A program made the translations under genes and the position numbers. A stretch of 33,182 nucleotides of DNA, taken from assembly GCA_000432435.1 (NCBI GenBank), contig HF993132.1:130560-163741 (forward strand). Reading direction: 5' to 3'. This DNA comes from Eubacterium sp. CAG:180. Lineage in GTDB: Bacteria; Bacillota; Clostridia; Oscillospirales; Acutalibacteraceae. The notes beneath the pieces were generated by a model, which had not been told where the DNA came from, made no database searches, and saw only the letters and a list, made by a program, of their open reading frames with translations. This document shows positions 1-7,577 of this stretch, in pieces; the first letter of the stretch is position 1; each line of letters starts with the position of its first letter.

Positions 1-1
1 G

Positions 2-760
2 CCGGCATGGCTTTCCAAAAACGACTATATCGCCGAAAAATCGCAAAAGGTTGACGACGAGAAGTTCCGTAAAAAACACAACGAGATGACTTTGGACCTC
101 GGTTCGCGCAAGGCGATAAAGGGCGAAACCGCTTTTATATGGTATCCCGCCGAAGTAGACGTCTCAATTCGTCCGGGCTGGTTTTACCACGAAAACGAGG
201 ACGCAAAGGTCAAATCCTTAAAGAAGCTCTATGATATTTATATAAAGTCGGTAGGCGGAAACGCCGCTTTGCTTCTTAACATTCCGCCCGATAAACGCGG
301 TAAGATAGCAAAGACGGATGAGCTGACGCTCGACAGCTTCGGCAGACTTTTAAAACGCCGCTTTCCGAAAAATCTTGCTTCTGACGCTAAGGCGACCTCG
401 TCAAGCGAAATTGACAACGAGCATCTCGCCAAAAACATAATAGAGGACGACGATTCGCTTTATTGGCAGGCCGCGTCTGACGATGAAGAGCCGGAAATCG
501 TAGTGGATTTCGGAAAACCCGTAAACTTCGATAAGCTTGTGCTTCAGGAAAATATTGCAACGGGTCAGCAGATAGAGTCGTTTAAGATTTACTACGAGAA
601 AAACGGCAGATGGAAAAAACTTTGTAAAGGCACGGTTATAGGTTACAAGAAAATTTGTCTTTTAAGGCGTGTGAAAACCGCACGCAGAATAAAAATCGTG
701 ATAACCTCATACAGAGTAAAGGCTACACTGCTGAAAGCCGAGGCGTATCTTTCCGAATAG
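2..760 (+). CDS. alpha-L-fucosidase (GH29), C-terminal part with discoidin-like domain, 5' truncated by window
   Basis: The reading frame is open from base 2, so the gene starts outside the window and the ATG at 86 is internal. The visible 252 residues begin inside the GH29 barrel: SIRPGWFYHE and GGNAALLLNIPPDKRG are characteristic of the end of the fucosidase catalytic domain (about residues 50-105 of the fragment). Residues about 130-250 look like an F5/8 type C (discoidin) beta-sandwich, a domain often attached to fucosidases for carbohydrate binding. GH29 enzymes hydrolyse alpha-linked L-fucose from glycans such as mucin or plant oligosaccharides. Localisation cannot be judged because the N-terminus is missing. 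A strong terminator follows, so this is the last gene of its transcript. Confidence 0.85.
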   Translation, partial: PAWLSKNDYIAEKSQKVDDEKFRKKHNEMTLDLGSRKAIKGETAFIWYPAEVDVSIRPGWFYHENEDAKVKSLKKLYDIYIKSVGGNAALLLNIPPDKRGKIAKTDELTLDSFGRLLKRRFPKNLASDAKATSSSEIDNEHLAKNIIEDDDSLYWQAASDDEEPEIVVDFGKPVNFDKLVLQENIATGQQIESFKIYYEKNGRWKKLCKGTVIGYKKICLLRRVKTARRIKIVITSYRVKATLLKAEAYLSE

Positions 761-805
761 AATAGTGCGTAAGGCCTCGGAGGTTAATTGAATAATCAAG
801 CTTGT

Positions 806-835
806 AAAACGGCACTGTCTGTGCCGTTTTATTTT
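806..835 (+). terminator. intrinsic terminator after the fucosidase gene
   Basis: A perfect 10-bp stem (806-815 with 821-830, AAAACGGCAC/GTGCCGTTTT) with a 5-nt loop is followed by a T-rich run. It ends the fucosidase transcript 46 nt after the stop codon. Confidence 0.85.
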
Positions 836-943
836 ATGCTTTGCGCCTTCGACAGCGAAAAACAGCTTTGCAAAGCAGCTTTTAAAAATGAGCCCGCGGC
901 AATGAATAATCCGTAAAATACTGTTGATTTTAAAGATTATGAT

Positions 944-972
944 TTGACATATCCGATACTGTGAGTTATAAT
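944..972 (+). promoter_or_regulatory. sigma-A type promoter of the aldolase gene
   Basis: TTGACA (944-949) and TATAAT (967-972) match both consensus hexamers with a 17-bp spacer. Transcription should start near 979, where GCACTT (979-984) can pair with AAGTGC (997-1002) to form a hairpin at the very 5' end of the mRNA. This is the strongest-looking promoter in the window, as expected for a glycolytic enzyme. Confidence 0.9.
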
Positions 973-1051
973 ATGTTCGCACTTGAAGGGGTATTTAAGT
1001 GCTGAAAAAACAATCAATCAAATAATATAAAAACTCAAGGAGTGACTTTCA

Positions 1052-1987
1052 ATGCCATTGGTAACAACGACAGAAATGTTCAAAAAGGCTTATGAGGGCG
1101 GCTATGCAATAGGCGCTTTCAACGTCAACAATATGGAGATTATCCAGGGTATCACAAGAGCTTGCAAAAAGCATAATGCGCCCGTAATTCTTCAGGTTTC
1201 CGCAGGCGCAAGAAAATATGCTTCTCACAATTATCTTGTAGCTATGGTTAAGGCTGCCGCAGAAGAGACCGGTCTTCCGATAGCCCTTCACCTTGATCAC
1301 GGTCCCGATTTTGAGACCTGCAAGGCTTGCATAGACGGCGGATTTACTTCGGTTATGATAGACGGTTCCTCTCTTCCCTATGAAGAGAATATCGCTCTTA
1401 CAAAGATGGTAGTTGAATATGCTCATGCTCACGGTGTAGTTGTTGAGGGCGAGCTTGGTACTCTTGCCGGTATCGAGGACGCGGTTAACGTAAACGCAGA
1501 GGACGCTTCCTTCACAAAGCCCGAGCAGGTGCTTGATTTCGTTACGAGAACAGGCGTTGATTCGCTTGCAATTGCTATCGGTACAAGCCACGGCGCATAT
1601 AAGTTTAAGCCCGGTCAGAAGCCGCAGCTCCGCTTTGACATTCTTGAAGAAGTCGGCAAAAAGCTTCCCGGTTTCCCGATCGTTCTCCACGGCGCAAGCT
1701 CTGTAAATCAGGATCACATCAAGATGATCAATGAGTACGGCGGACAGATGCCCGATGCTATCGGTATCCCCGAGGATATGCTTCGTGAGGCTGCTAAAAT
1801 GGCTGTCTGCAAAATAAACGTAGACTCCGATATCCGTATAGCTATGACGGCTGCTATCCGTAAGCACTTTATTGAGAAACCCGGCGATTTTGATCCCCGT
1901 AAGTATCTTGCTCCGGCAAGAGACCTTATCGAAGAGGTTGTTTCTCATAAAATCGAGACTGTTCTCGGCTGCGCAGACAAAGCGTAA
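1052..1987 (+). CDS. fba: class II fructose-1,6-bisphosphate aldolase
   Basis: 311 residues, full length for the family. The enzyme cleaves fructose-1,6-bisphosphate to glyceraldehyde-3-phosphate and dihydroxyacetone phosphate in the cytoplasm, using a zinc ion. The HLDHG motif (residues 80-84) holds the catalytic Asp82 and zinc ligand His83; GTSHG (His180) and VLHGASS (His213) supply the other likely metal ligands, and VEGELG (about 131-136) is the conserved glutamate region. The ATG at 1052 is preceded by AAGGAGTGA at a good distance. It is a single-gene transcript with its own strong promoter and a strong terminator. Related tagatose-bisphosphate aldolases share this fold, but the stand-alone setting favours the glycolytic enzyme. 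Confidence 0.93.
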   Translation: MPLVTTTEMFKKAYEGGYAIGAFNVNNMEIIQGITRACKKHNAPVILQVSAGARKYASHNYLVAMVKAAAEETGLPIALHLDHGPDFETCKACIDGGFTSVMIDGSSLPYEENIALTKMVVEYAHAHGVVVEGELGTLAGIEDAVNVNAEDASFTKPEQVLDFVTRTGVDSLAIAIGTSHGAYKFKPGQKPQLRFDILEEVGKKLPGFPIVLHGASSVNQDHIKMINEYGGQMPDAIGIPEDMLREAAKMAVCKINVDSDIRIAMTAAIRKHFIEKPGDFDPRKYLAPARDLIEEVVSHKIETVLGCADKA

Positions 1988-2000
1988 TTTAAGAGAAATC

Positions 2001-2030
2001 AAGAGCCGCCGTTTGGCGGCTCTTTTTTTG
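2001..2030 (+). terminator. intrinsic terminator after fba
   Basis: A 10-bp perfect stem AAGAGCCGCC/GGCGGCTCTT (2001-2010 with 2015-2024), GTTT loop, and a run of T to 2029. Confidence 0.93.
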
Positions 2031-2149
2031 TCCGATTTTTCCTTTTTACGACATTTTTAATGCTGTAAAAGTAATATTAAATTTTAATGTCTATGTTGCA
2101 CAAAAGAAAAAATATTTTTTGTGCAAAGAGCGGTTTTAGTTATAAACTA

Positions 2150-2206
2150 TCACAATATATAGTTGTTGAAACTGAAAAATACTCAAAAAATTCATAGATA
2201 TTGTGT
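2150..2206 (+). promoter_or_regulatory. pair of NrdR-box-like operators upstream of nrdDG
   Basis: Box 1 (2150-2165) contains CACAATATATAGTT and matches the NrdR consensus acaCwAtATaTwGtgt at 13 of 16 positions, with the whole central core intact. Box 2 (2191-2206) matches 11 of 16, with its right half ATATTGTGT perfect. Start-to-start spacing is 41 bp, about four helical turns, as expected for tandem NrdR boxes on one DNA face. NrdR is the ATP/dATP-sensing repressor of bacterial ribonucleotide reductase genes. These sites lie in the 334-bp gap between fba and nrdD; the rest of that gap holds the fba terminator, a candidate promoter and AT-rich DNA. Confidence 0.72.
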
Positions 2207-2213
2207 TTTGCTC

Positions 2214-2242
2214 TTGCAAAAAGAACCTGTGTGTAGTAATAT
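2214..2242 (+). promoter_or_regulatory. candidate promoter of nrdDG
   Basis: TTGCAA (2214-2219) and TAATAT (2237-2242) are separated by 17 bp, and the -35 lies 7 bp beyond NrdR-like box 2. A weaker alternative -10 (TATAAA at 2141-2146) sits just upstream of box 1. Confidence 0.5.
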
Positions 2243-2321
2243 ATATTTATAACGCGACAAAAACATATGACTGCGCGAAAAATTAATTGTATATAAATCA
2301 ATCATAAAAGGGGCAGAAGTA

Positions 2322-4508
2322 ATGAAAATCATCAAGAGGAACGGCGCCGAGGAGACATTTGACCGTCAAAAGATAAAGGACGCCATAGCTAAGGCGAATA
2401 ACGAGACGGACGGCACGCCTGAGCTTACCGACAGGCAGATAGATTATATTTCTCTTGTTATAGAGGATCACTGTAACGAAATGAATCGCGCACTCTCCGT
2501 GGAAGAGATACAGGAGCTTGTCGAAACCCACATCATTTTGCAGGGTGCTCCCGAGACCGCCAAGAGATATATCCGCTATCGCTTCACCAGAAACCTTGCC
2601 CGTGCCTCAAACACCACCGACAATCAGATTTTATCTCTTATCGAGTGCAATAACGAAGAGGTTAAACAGGAAAACTCCAATAAGAACCCTACCGTAAACT
2701 CGGTTCAGCGTGACTATATGGCGGGCGAAGTCAGCAAGGATTTAACTAAGAGAATTCTTCTTCCCGAGGATATAGTAAAGGCTCACGAGGAAGGCCTTAT
2801 TCACTTCCACGACGCCGACTATTTCGCTCAGCATATGCACAATTGCGACCTTGTAAATTTGGAGGATATGCTCCAAAACGGTACCGTTATTTCGGGTACC
2901 ATGATAGAAAAGCCTCATTCGTTTTCTACTGCTTGCAATATAGCTACGCAGATAATAGCACAGGTTGCTTCAAATCAGTACGGCGGTCAGTCGATTTCAC
3001 TTGCGCATTTGGCTCCGTTCGTTCAGATTTCGCGTGAAAAAATAACACGTCAGGTGAGAGCCGAGATGGAAGAATTCGGCATTGCTGCAGACGACGAGCA
3101 GGTTAAGAGCCTTGTCGAAAAGCGCGTCCGCGACGAGATCAAGCGCGGCGTTCAGACTATACAGTATCAGGTCGTAACTCTTCTCACCACAAACGGTCAG
3201 GCACCGTTTGTAACCGTCTTTATGTATCTCAACGAGGCTAAAAACGAGCAGGAGAAAAAGGACCTTGCGATAATAATCGAAGAGGTTTTAAAGCAGCGTA
3301 TAAAGGGCACCAAAAATGAGGTGGGCGTATGGGTCACTCCCGCATTTCCTAAGCTTATTTACGTGCTTGAAGAGGACAATATAACCGAGGATTCGAGATT
3401 TTGGTATCTCACAAAGCTTGCCGCCGAGTGTACGGCAAAGAGAATGGTTCCCGATTATATTTCGGAAAAAATTATGTTGGAGCTTAAGATCGATAAGAAC
3501 GGCAACGGTAACTGCTATACCTGCATGGGCTGCCGCAGCTTCTTAACTCCGTACGTCGATGAAAACGGTAAGCCGAAATATTACGGCAGATTCAATCAGG
3601 GTGTCGTAACCATAAATCTCGTAGATGTCGCCTGCACAGCCGCACGTGACGGCAACAAGAGCGAAGAAAAATTCTGGCAGGTTCTCGATGAAAGACTTGA
3701 GCTTTGCCACAGAGCTCTTCAGTGCCGCCATGAAAGACTTGAGGGCACACTCTCCGACGCAGCCCCCATACTCTGGCAGTACGGTGCGCTTGCAAGGCTC
3801 AAAAAGGGCGAGCCTATCGATAAGCTTCTTCACGGCGGTTATTCCACGCTCTCGCTCGGCTATGCCGGACTTTGGGAATGCGTTTATGAGATAACAGGCA
3901 AAAAATTAACCGAAAAAGAGGGCGAGGAGTTTGGTCTGCGCGTAATGCAAAGGCTTAACGATGCCTGCGCCGAGTGGAAGGCTGCCGAGAATATAGACTA
4001 TTCTATTTACGGTACACCGCTTGAGTCCACAACGTATAAATTCGCAAAATGTCTTCAGAACCGTTTCGGTATCATAAAGGGAGTTACAGACAGAAATTAC
4101 ATCACAAACTCCTATCATATCCACGTCACCGAAAAGATAGACGCATTCAGCAAACTTGAGCTTGAATCCAAATTCCAAAAGCTCTCACCGGGCGGCGCCA
4201 TTTCGTACGTCGAGGTGCCCAATATGCAGCAGAACATCCCTGCGGTACTTGAGGTAATGAAGTTTATCTACAACAATATTATGTACGCCGAGCTTAATAC
4301 AAAGTCGGATTATTGCCAGGTGTGCGGCTATGACGGAGAAATACAGATAGTCGAGGAGGACGGCAAGCTTGTGTGGCGTTGCCCCAACTGCGGCAATGAG
4401 GATCAGTCTAAGATGAACGTTGCAAGACGTACCTGCGGCTATATCGGTTCTCAGTTCTGGAATCAGGGCAGAACTCAGGAAATAAAAGAAAGAGTGCTTC
4501 ATCTGTAA
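2322..4508 (+). CDS. nrdD: anaerobic (class III) ribonucleoside-triphosphate reductase
   Basis: 728 residues, full length. It reduces ribonucleoside triphosphates to deoxyribonucleotides with a glycyl radical and is active only without oxygen. An ATP-cone allosteric domain occupies about residues 1-95 (KIIKRNGAEETFDRQKI at the start). The C-terminal glycyl-radical motif RTCGYIG places the radical at about Gly706. Two CxxC pairs just before it (YCQVCGY and CPNCGN) form the zinc site. The stop overlaps the nrdG start (TAATG), so the enzyme and its activase are translationally coupled. The ATG at 2322 follows AAAAGGGG. Two NrdR-box-like sites upstream point to nucleotide-responsive repression. 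Confidence 0.96.
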   Translation: MKIIKRNGAEETFDRQKIKDAIAKANNETDGTPELTDRQIDYISLVIEDHCNEMNRALSVEEIQELVETHIILQGAPETAKRYIRYRFTRNLARASNTTDNQILSLIECNNEEVKQENSNKNPTVNSVQRDYMAGEVSKDLTKRILLPEDIVKAHEEGLIHFHDADYFAQHMHNCDLVNLEDMLQNGTVISGTMIEKPHSFSTACNIATQIIAQVASNQYGGQSISLAHLAPFVQISREKITRQVRAEMEEFGIAADDEQVKSLVEKRVRDEIKRGVQTIQYQVVTLLTTNGQAPFVTVFMYLNEAKNEQEKKDLAIIIEEVLKQRIKGTKNEVGVWVTPAFPKLIYVLEEDNITEDSRFWYLTKLAAECTAKRMVPDYISEKIMLELKIDKNGNGNCYTCMGCRSFLTPYVDENGKPKYYGRFNQGVVTINLVDVACTAARDGNKSEEKFWQVLDERLELCHRALQCRHERLEGTLSDAAPILWQYGALARLKKGEPIDKLLHGGYSTLSLGYAGLWECVYEITGKKLTEKEGEEFGLRVMQRLNDACAEWKAAENIDYSIYGTPLESTTYKFAKCLQNRFGIIKGVTDRNYITNSYHIHVTEKIDAFSKLELESKFQKLSPGGAISYVEVPNMQQNIPAVLEVMKFIYNNIMYAELNTKSDYCQVCGYDGEIQIVEEDGKLVWRCPNCGNEDQSKMNVARRTCGYIGSQFWNQGRTQEIKERVLHL

Positions 4509-5026
4509 TGAATTACGGTGCTATTAAAAAATGTGACATCGCAAACGGAGTGGGCGTGCGCACGGTGCTTTTTGTATCGGGCTGCACACACCACTGCAAG
4601 GGCTGCTTCCAACCCGAAACGTGGAACTTCGATTACGGCGAAAGGTACACAAAGGAGACCGAGGATGAAATAATCGAGTCCTTAAGGCCGGACTATGTAG
4701 ACGGCATAACTCTTCTCGGAGGAGAGCCGTTTGAGCCTGAAAATCAGCGTGAACTCGTAAAGCTGCTTCGGCGTATAAAAAAAGAACTGCCGCAAAAGAC
4801 CGTGTGGAGCTTTTCGGGGTACACCTATGAAGAGTTGACGGGCGACAGCCGCGCCGTGTGCGAGGTTACAAAGGAGATGCTGTCTATGCTCGATGTGCTT
4901 GTTGACGGCGAATTCGTAGAGGCCAAAAGAAATATTTCATTGAGATTTCGCGGAAGTGAAAATCAGAGACTTATTGATATGAACAAAACGCGAAAAGAGG
5001 GCAAAATAGTCCTGTGGGACAAATAA
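4508..5026 (+). CDS. nrdG: anaerobic ribonucleotide reductase activating protein (radical SAM)
   Basis: 172 residues, usual length. It uses S-adenosylmethionine and a 4Fe-4S cluster to generate the glycyl radical on NrdD. The cluster-binding motif is CTHHCKGC (Cys26, Cys30, Cys33), followed by the SAM-binding stretch LLGGEPF. It begins on the last base of the nrdD stop codon, which is the standard nrdDG arrangement, and is followed by an intrinsic terminator. Confidence 0.95.
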   Translation: MNYGAIKKCDIANGVGVRTVLFVSGCTHHCKGCFQPETWNFDYGERYTKETEDEIIESLRPDYVDGITLLGGEPFEPENQRELVKLLRRIKKELPQKTVWSFSGYTYEELTGDSRAVCEVTKEMLSMLDVLVDGEFVEAKRNISLRFRGSENQRLIDMNKTRKEGKIVLWDK

Positions 5027-5031
5027 AAGCT

Positions 5032-5070
5032 ACGGGTGTAAAGGTTTCCTTTGCATCCGTTTTGTCTTTT
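5032..5070 (+). terminator. intrinsic terminator after nrdG
   Basis: A 13-bp stem (5032-5044 with 5048-5060) with two G-U pairs and a TTT loop is followed by TTTTGTCTTTT. Confidence 0.8.
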
Positions 5071-5099
5071 CGGTATATCTGAAACAGTATGCGCCGCGC

Positions 5100-5128
5100 T
5101 TGTTATATTCGGCGCGTTGTGTTATAAT
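5100..5128 (+). promoter_or_regulatory. promoter of the aminotransferase-rsmA-TSCPD operon
   Basis: TTGTTA (5100-5105), 17-bp spacer, perfect TATAAT (5123-5128). A promoter at this position rules out translation starting at an in-frame ATG at 5051 and supports the ATG at 5183. Confidence 0.8.
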
Positions 5129-5182
5129 CATTGTTGTACTTTATGTGTAAGGTCACTATCACCCAAGGAGATGCAAAATATT

Positions 5183-6370
5183 ATGGAATATGTATTTTCG
5201 GACAGAATTTCGGCTCTTCAGCCGTCCGCAATCCGTGAAATATTAAAGGCTACGGCAGACCCTGCGATAATCCCGTTTGCCGCAGGCAATCCCGACGTCG
5301 CGGCGTTCCCCGTAGACGACGTAAGACGTATCAGCGCAAAAATTTTTGAGAACGAGCCTATAACGGCTCTTCAGTACGGCGTTACCGAGGGCTATGAGCC
5401 GCTCAGAAAAACCGTTGCCGATTATATGAAGAAAAAGAACAATATAGGAAGAGACTTCGATAAGCTTATCATAACCTCGGGAGCTACTCAGGTTATGGAT
5501 TTGGCAACGAAATCACTCTGCAATTTCGGCGATATAATCGTATGCGAAAATCCGTCGTTTATCGGCTCGCTTAACTGCTTCCGCTCTTACGGCTGCAAGC
5601 TTAAGGGCGTTCCGGTTGAAGAGGACGGTATGGATATGAACGCTCTTGAAAAGGTTCTTAAAGAGAATAAGAACGTGCGTTTTATTTACACCATACCTAA
5701 TTTCCAAAATCCGTCCGGCAGAACTATGTCGCTCGAAAAAAGAAAGACCTTGTATGCACTTGCCAAAAAATACGGCGTGTTAATTTTAGAGGACAACCCA
5801 TACGGCGATTTGCGTGTATCGGGTGAAAATGTACCTACCGTCAAGAGCATGGATGAGGACGGTATCGTAATATATGCCGGCTCCTTCTCAAAGGTGTTGG
5901 CACCGGGTATCCGCGTTGCTTACGTAATAGCTCCGGAGCCGATTGTCGCAAAGATGACAGTCTGCAAGCAGGGGCAGGATGTTCACACGGCAATGTTTAA
6001 TCAGATGCTTGTATACGAGTGGATGAGCACTACCGATTTTGAAGCGCATATAGGCAAAATCCGCGATATTTACCGCCGTAAGATGACTCTTATGTGTGAC
6101 CTTATAGATGAAAAGCTCGGCGACCTTGTATCGTATGTACGCCCCGAGGGCGGAATGTTCGTCTGGTGCGAGCTTCCCGAAAAAATCGATATGCTTGACT
6201 TTGTAAAGCGAGCCATTAAGGAAAAGGTGGCTGTTGTTCCCGGTACTGCATTTATGGTGGAGGACGGCGACACCACTAATTGTTTCCGTATGAATTACAC
6301 CACACCCTCAGATGAAAATATCGTACTCGGTATGGAAAGACTCGAAAAGGTTAAAAAAGATGTCTGTTGA
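5183..6370 (+). CDS. PLP-dependent class I/II aminotransferase (2-aminoadipate/MocR-like family)
   Basis: 395 residues from the ATG at 5183; an in-frame extension back to 5051 would span the nrdG terminator and this gene's own promoter and is rejected. AAGGAG lies 12 nt upstream of the chosen start. The fold-type I signature is clear: EDNPYGDL (Asp204 and Tyr207, cofactor contacts), YAGSFSKVLAPG with Schiff-base Lys237, and NPDVAAFP near the N-terminus. The family transfers amino groups between amino acids and 2-oxoacids; the nearest relatives are annotated as 2-aminoadipate, aromatic or branched-chain aminotransferases, so the substrate cannot be named. The 3' end overlaps rsmA by 11 bp. Confidence 0.88.
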   Translation: MEYVFSDRISALQPSAIREILKATADPAIIPFAAGNPDVAAFPVDDVRRISAKIFENEPITALQYGVTEGYEPLRKTVADYMKKKNNIGRDFDKLIITSGATQVMDLATKSLCNFGDIIVCENPSFIGSLNCFRSYGCKLKGVPVEEDGMDMNALEKVLKENKNVRFIYTIPNFQNPSGRTMSLEKRKTLYALAKKYGVLILEDNPYGDLRVSGENVPTVKSMDEDGIVIYAGSFSKVLAPGIRVAYVIAPEPIVAKMTVCKQGQDVHTAMFNQMLVYEWMSTTDFEAHIGKIRDIYRRKMTLMCDLIDEKLGDLVSYVRPEGGMFVWCELPEKIDMLDFVKRAIKEKVAVVPGTAFMVEDGDTTNCFRMNYTTPSDENIVLGMERLEKVKKDVC

Positions 6371-7229
6371 TTTAGCTGATATAAATATTGTAAAATCTGT
6401 TCTCGCACGGCATGGCTTTGCGTTTTCCAAATCTCTCGGGCAAAACTTTTTAATCGACAGCAGCGTTTGTCCGCGTATGGCAGACGCCGCGGCAACAGAC
6501 AAGTCTTACGGAGTGCTTGAAGTTGGACCCGGCATAGGGGTGCTGACGAGCGAGCTTTCAAAGCGCGCTAAAAAGGTCGTTTCGGTAGAGCTTGACAAGC
6601 GGCTCTTGCCGGTGCTTCACGAAACGCTTTGTGACTGCAATAATGTGGAAATAGTAAACGACGATATTTTAAAGCTTGATTTAAAAAAGCTTATATCCGA
6701 GAAGCTTGACGATTGCAGCGAAGTGACGGTGTGTGCAAATTTGCCGTATTATATCACTTCACCCGTAATTATGAAGCTGCTGTCCGAGCAGCTGCCGCTT
6801 AAAAAAATAGTGGTTATGGTTCAAAAAGAGGCGGCAGACAGATTCTGTGCCGAAGTCGGCGGTAAAAATTCCGGCGCGGTAACGGTAGGCGTGAATTATT
6901 ATGCCGATGCAAGGCTCTTGTTTCCCGTCCCGAGAGAGAGCTTTATACCGAGTCCGAAGGTTGACAGCGCGGTGATTGAATTGACGCTTCTTGACGGCAA
7001 AAGGGTGACTCCTAAGAGCGAAAAAGTGTTTTTCAATACGGTCAAAGCGGCATTTTCAATGCGTCGCAAAACAGCTGTAAACGGCTTGTCGGGCGGACTT
7101 TGCATATCAAAGGAGGCAGCGGCGGCGGCAATAGAGCGTGCAGGGCTGTCGCCTACGGTGAGAGCGGAAAAGCTCTCAATGGAGGAGCTTTCACGGCTCT
7201 CGGATGAAATAGGAAAGGAACTAAAATGA
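6360..7229 (+). CDS. rsmA: 16S rRNA (adenine1518/1519-N6)-dimethyltransferase
   Basis: 289 residues from the ATG at 6360, normal for the family; an earlier in-frame ATG at 6312 lies inside the aminotransferase gene and would add an unrelated leader. It dimethylates two adjacent adenines in helix 45 of 16S rRNA late in small-subunit assembly. Visible motifs are SLGQNFLID (25-33), the SAM-binding VLEVGPGIGVLT (52-63), acidic Glu78 and the catalytic NLPY (127-130). The gene overlaps the aminotransferase by 11 bp and the TSCPD gene by 4 bp, so the three are one translationally coupled operon. Also called ksgA. Confidence 0.95.
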   Translation: MSVDLADINIVKSVLARHGFAFSKSLGQNFLIDSSVCPRMADAAATDKSYGVLEVGPGIGVLTSELSKRAKKVVSVELDKRLLPVLHETLCDCNNVEIVNDDILKLDLKKLISEKLDDCSEVTVCANLPYYITSPVIMKLLSEQLPLKKIVVMVQKEAADRFCAEVGGKNSGAVTVGVNYYADARLLFPVPRESFIPSPKVDSAVIELTLLDGKRVTPKSEKVFFNTVKAAFSMRRKTAVNGLSGGLCISKEAAAAAIERAGLSPTVRAEKLSMEELSRLSDEIGKELK

Positions 7230-7483
7230 TGTATAGCTATAAAACCAAGGGAACCTGCTCAAGGCAAATAGATGTGGAGCTTGACGGAGATGTTATCAAG
7301 GATGTTAAGTTCTACGGCGGATGTAACGGAAATCTTCAGGGTATTTCGGCGATAGTTCGCGGTAAAACCGTGGAAGAGGTCGAAAAGGCTTTCTCGGGAA
7401 TCAAGTGTGGGTTTAAAAACACATCTTGTCCCGACCAGCTTGTCTGTGCGCTGAAGGAGGCTAAGGCTCACGAAGGCAAATAA
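7226..7483 (+). CDS. TSCPD domain-containing small protein (TIGR03905 type)
   Basis: 85 residues, usual size for this clostridial family. It contains the defining TSCPD motif (66-70) and five cysteines (11, 33, 61, 68, 74), with GGCNGNLQG around Cys33. The same domain is found at the C-terminus of some ribonucleotide reductases, and the cysteines suggest metal or Fe-S binding, but no biochemical role is established to my knowledge. It overlaps rsmA by ATGA; a second ATG three bases on (7229) could equally be the start. Confidence 0.85.
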   Translation: MMYSYKTKGTCSRQIDVELDGDVIKDVKFYGGCNGNLQGISAIVRGKTVEEVEKAFSGIKCGFKNTSCPDQLVCALKEAKAHEGK

Positions 7484-7525
7484 GCCGCTGAAAAGCCGCA
7501 ATGTATTAGCAATGTATTATAATAA

Positions 7526-7557
7526 AAAGGCGTCATCAAAATTTTGATGACGCCTTT
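7526..7557. terminator. bidirectional terminator between the TSCPD gene and glgP
   Basis: A perfect 16-bp inverted repeat (7526-7541 with 7542-7557; core GGCGTCATCAAAA) lies between the convergent genes. The T-run is better on the minus strand, so it mainly serves glgP. Confidence 0.8.
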
Positions 7558-7577
7558 ACGTTTATGCTGCTGCGATT

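Noticed and set aside
1049..2002. 317-codon open frame antisense to the aldolase gene
   Set aside because: It mirrors fba almost exactly, has no ribosome binding site, and its translation resembles no protein; it is a by-product of the codon pattern of fba.
2214..2260. Strong TATA-rich stretch as an origin or AT-rich element
   Set aside because: No repeated DnaA-box-like sequences; promoter plus NrdR sites explain it better.
5051..5182. N-terminal extension of the aminotransferase
   Set aside because: It would translate through the nrdG terminator and the operon's own promoter; the ATG at 5183 has the ribosome binding site and the family N-terminus.
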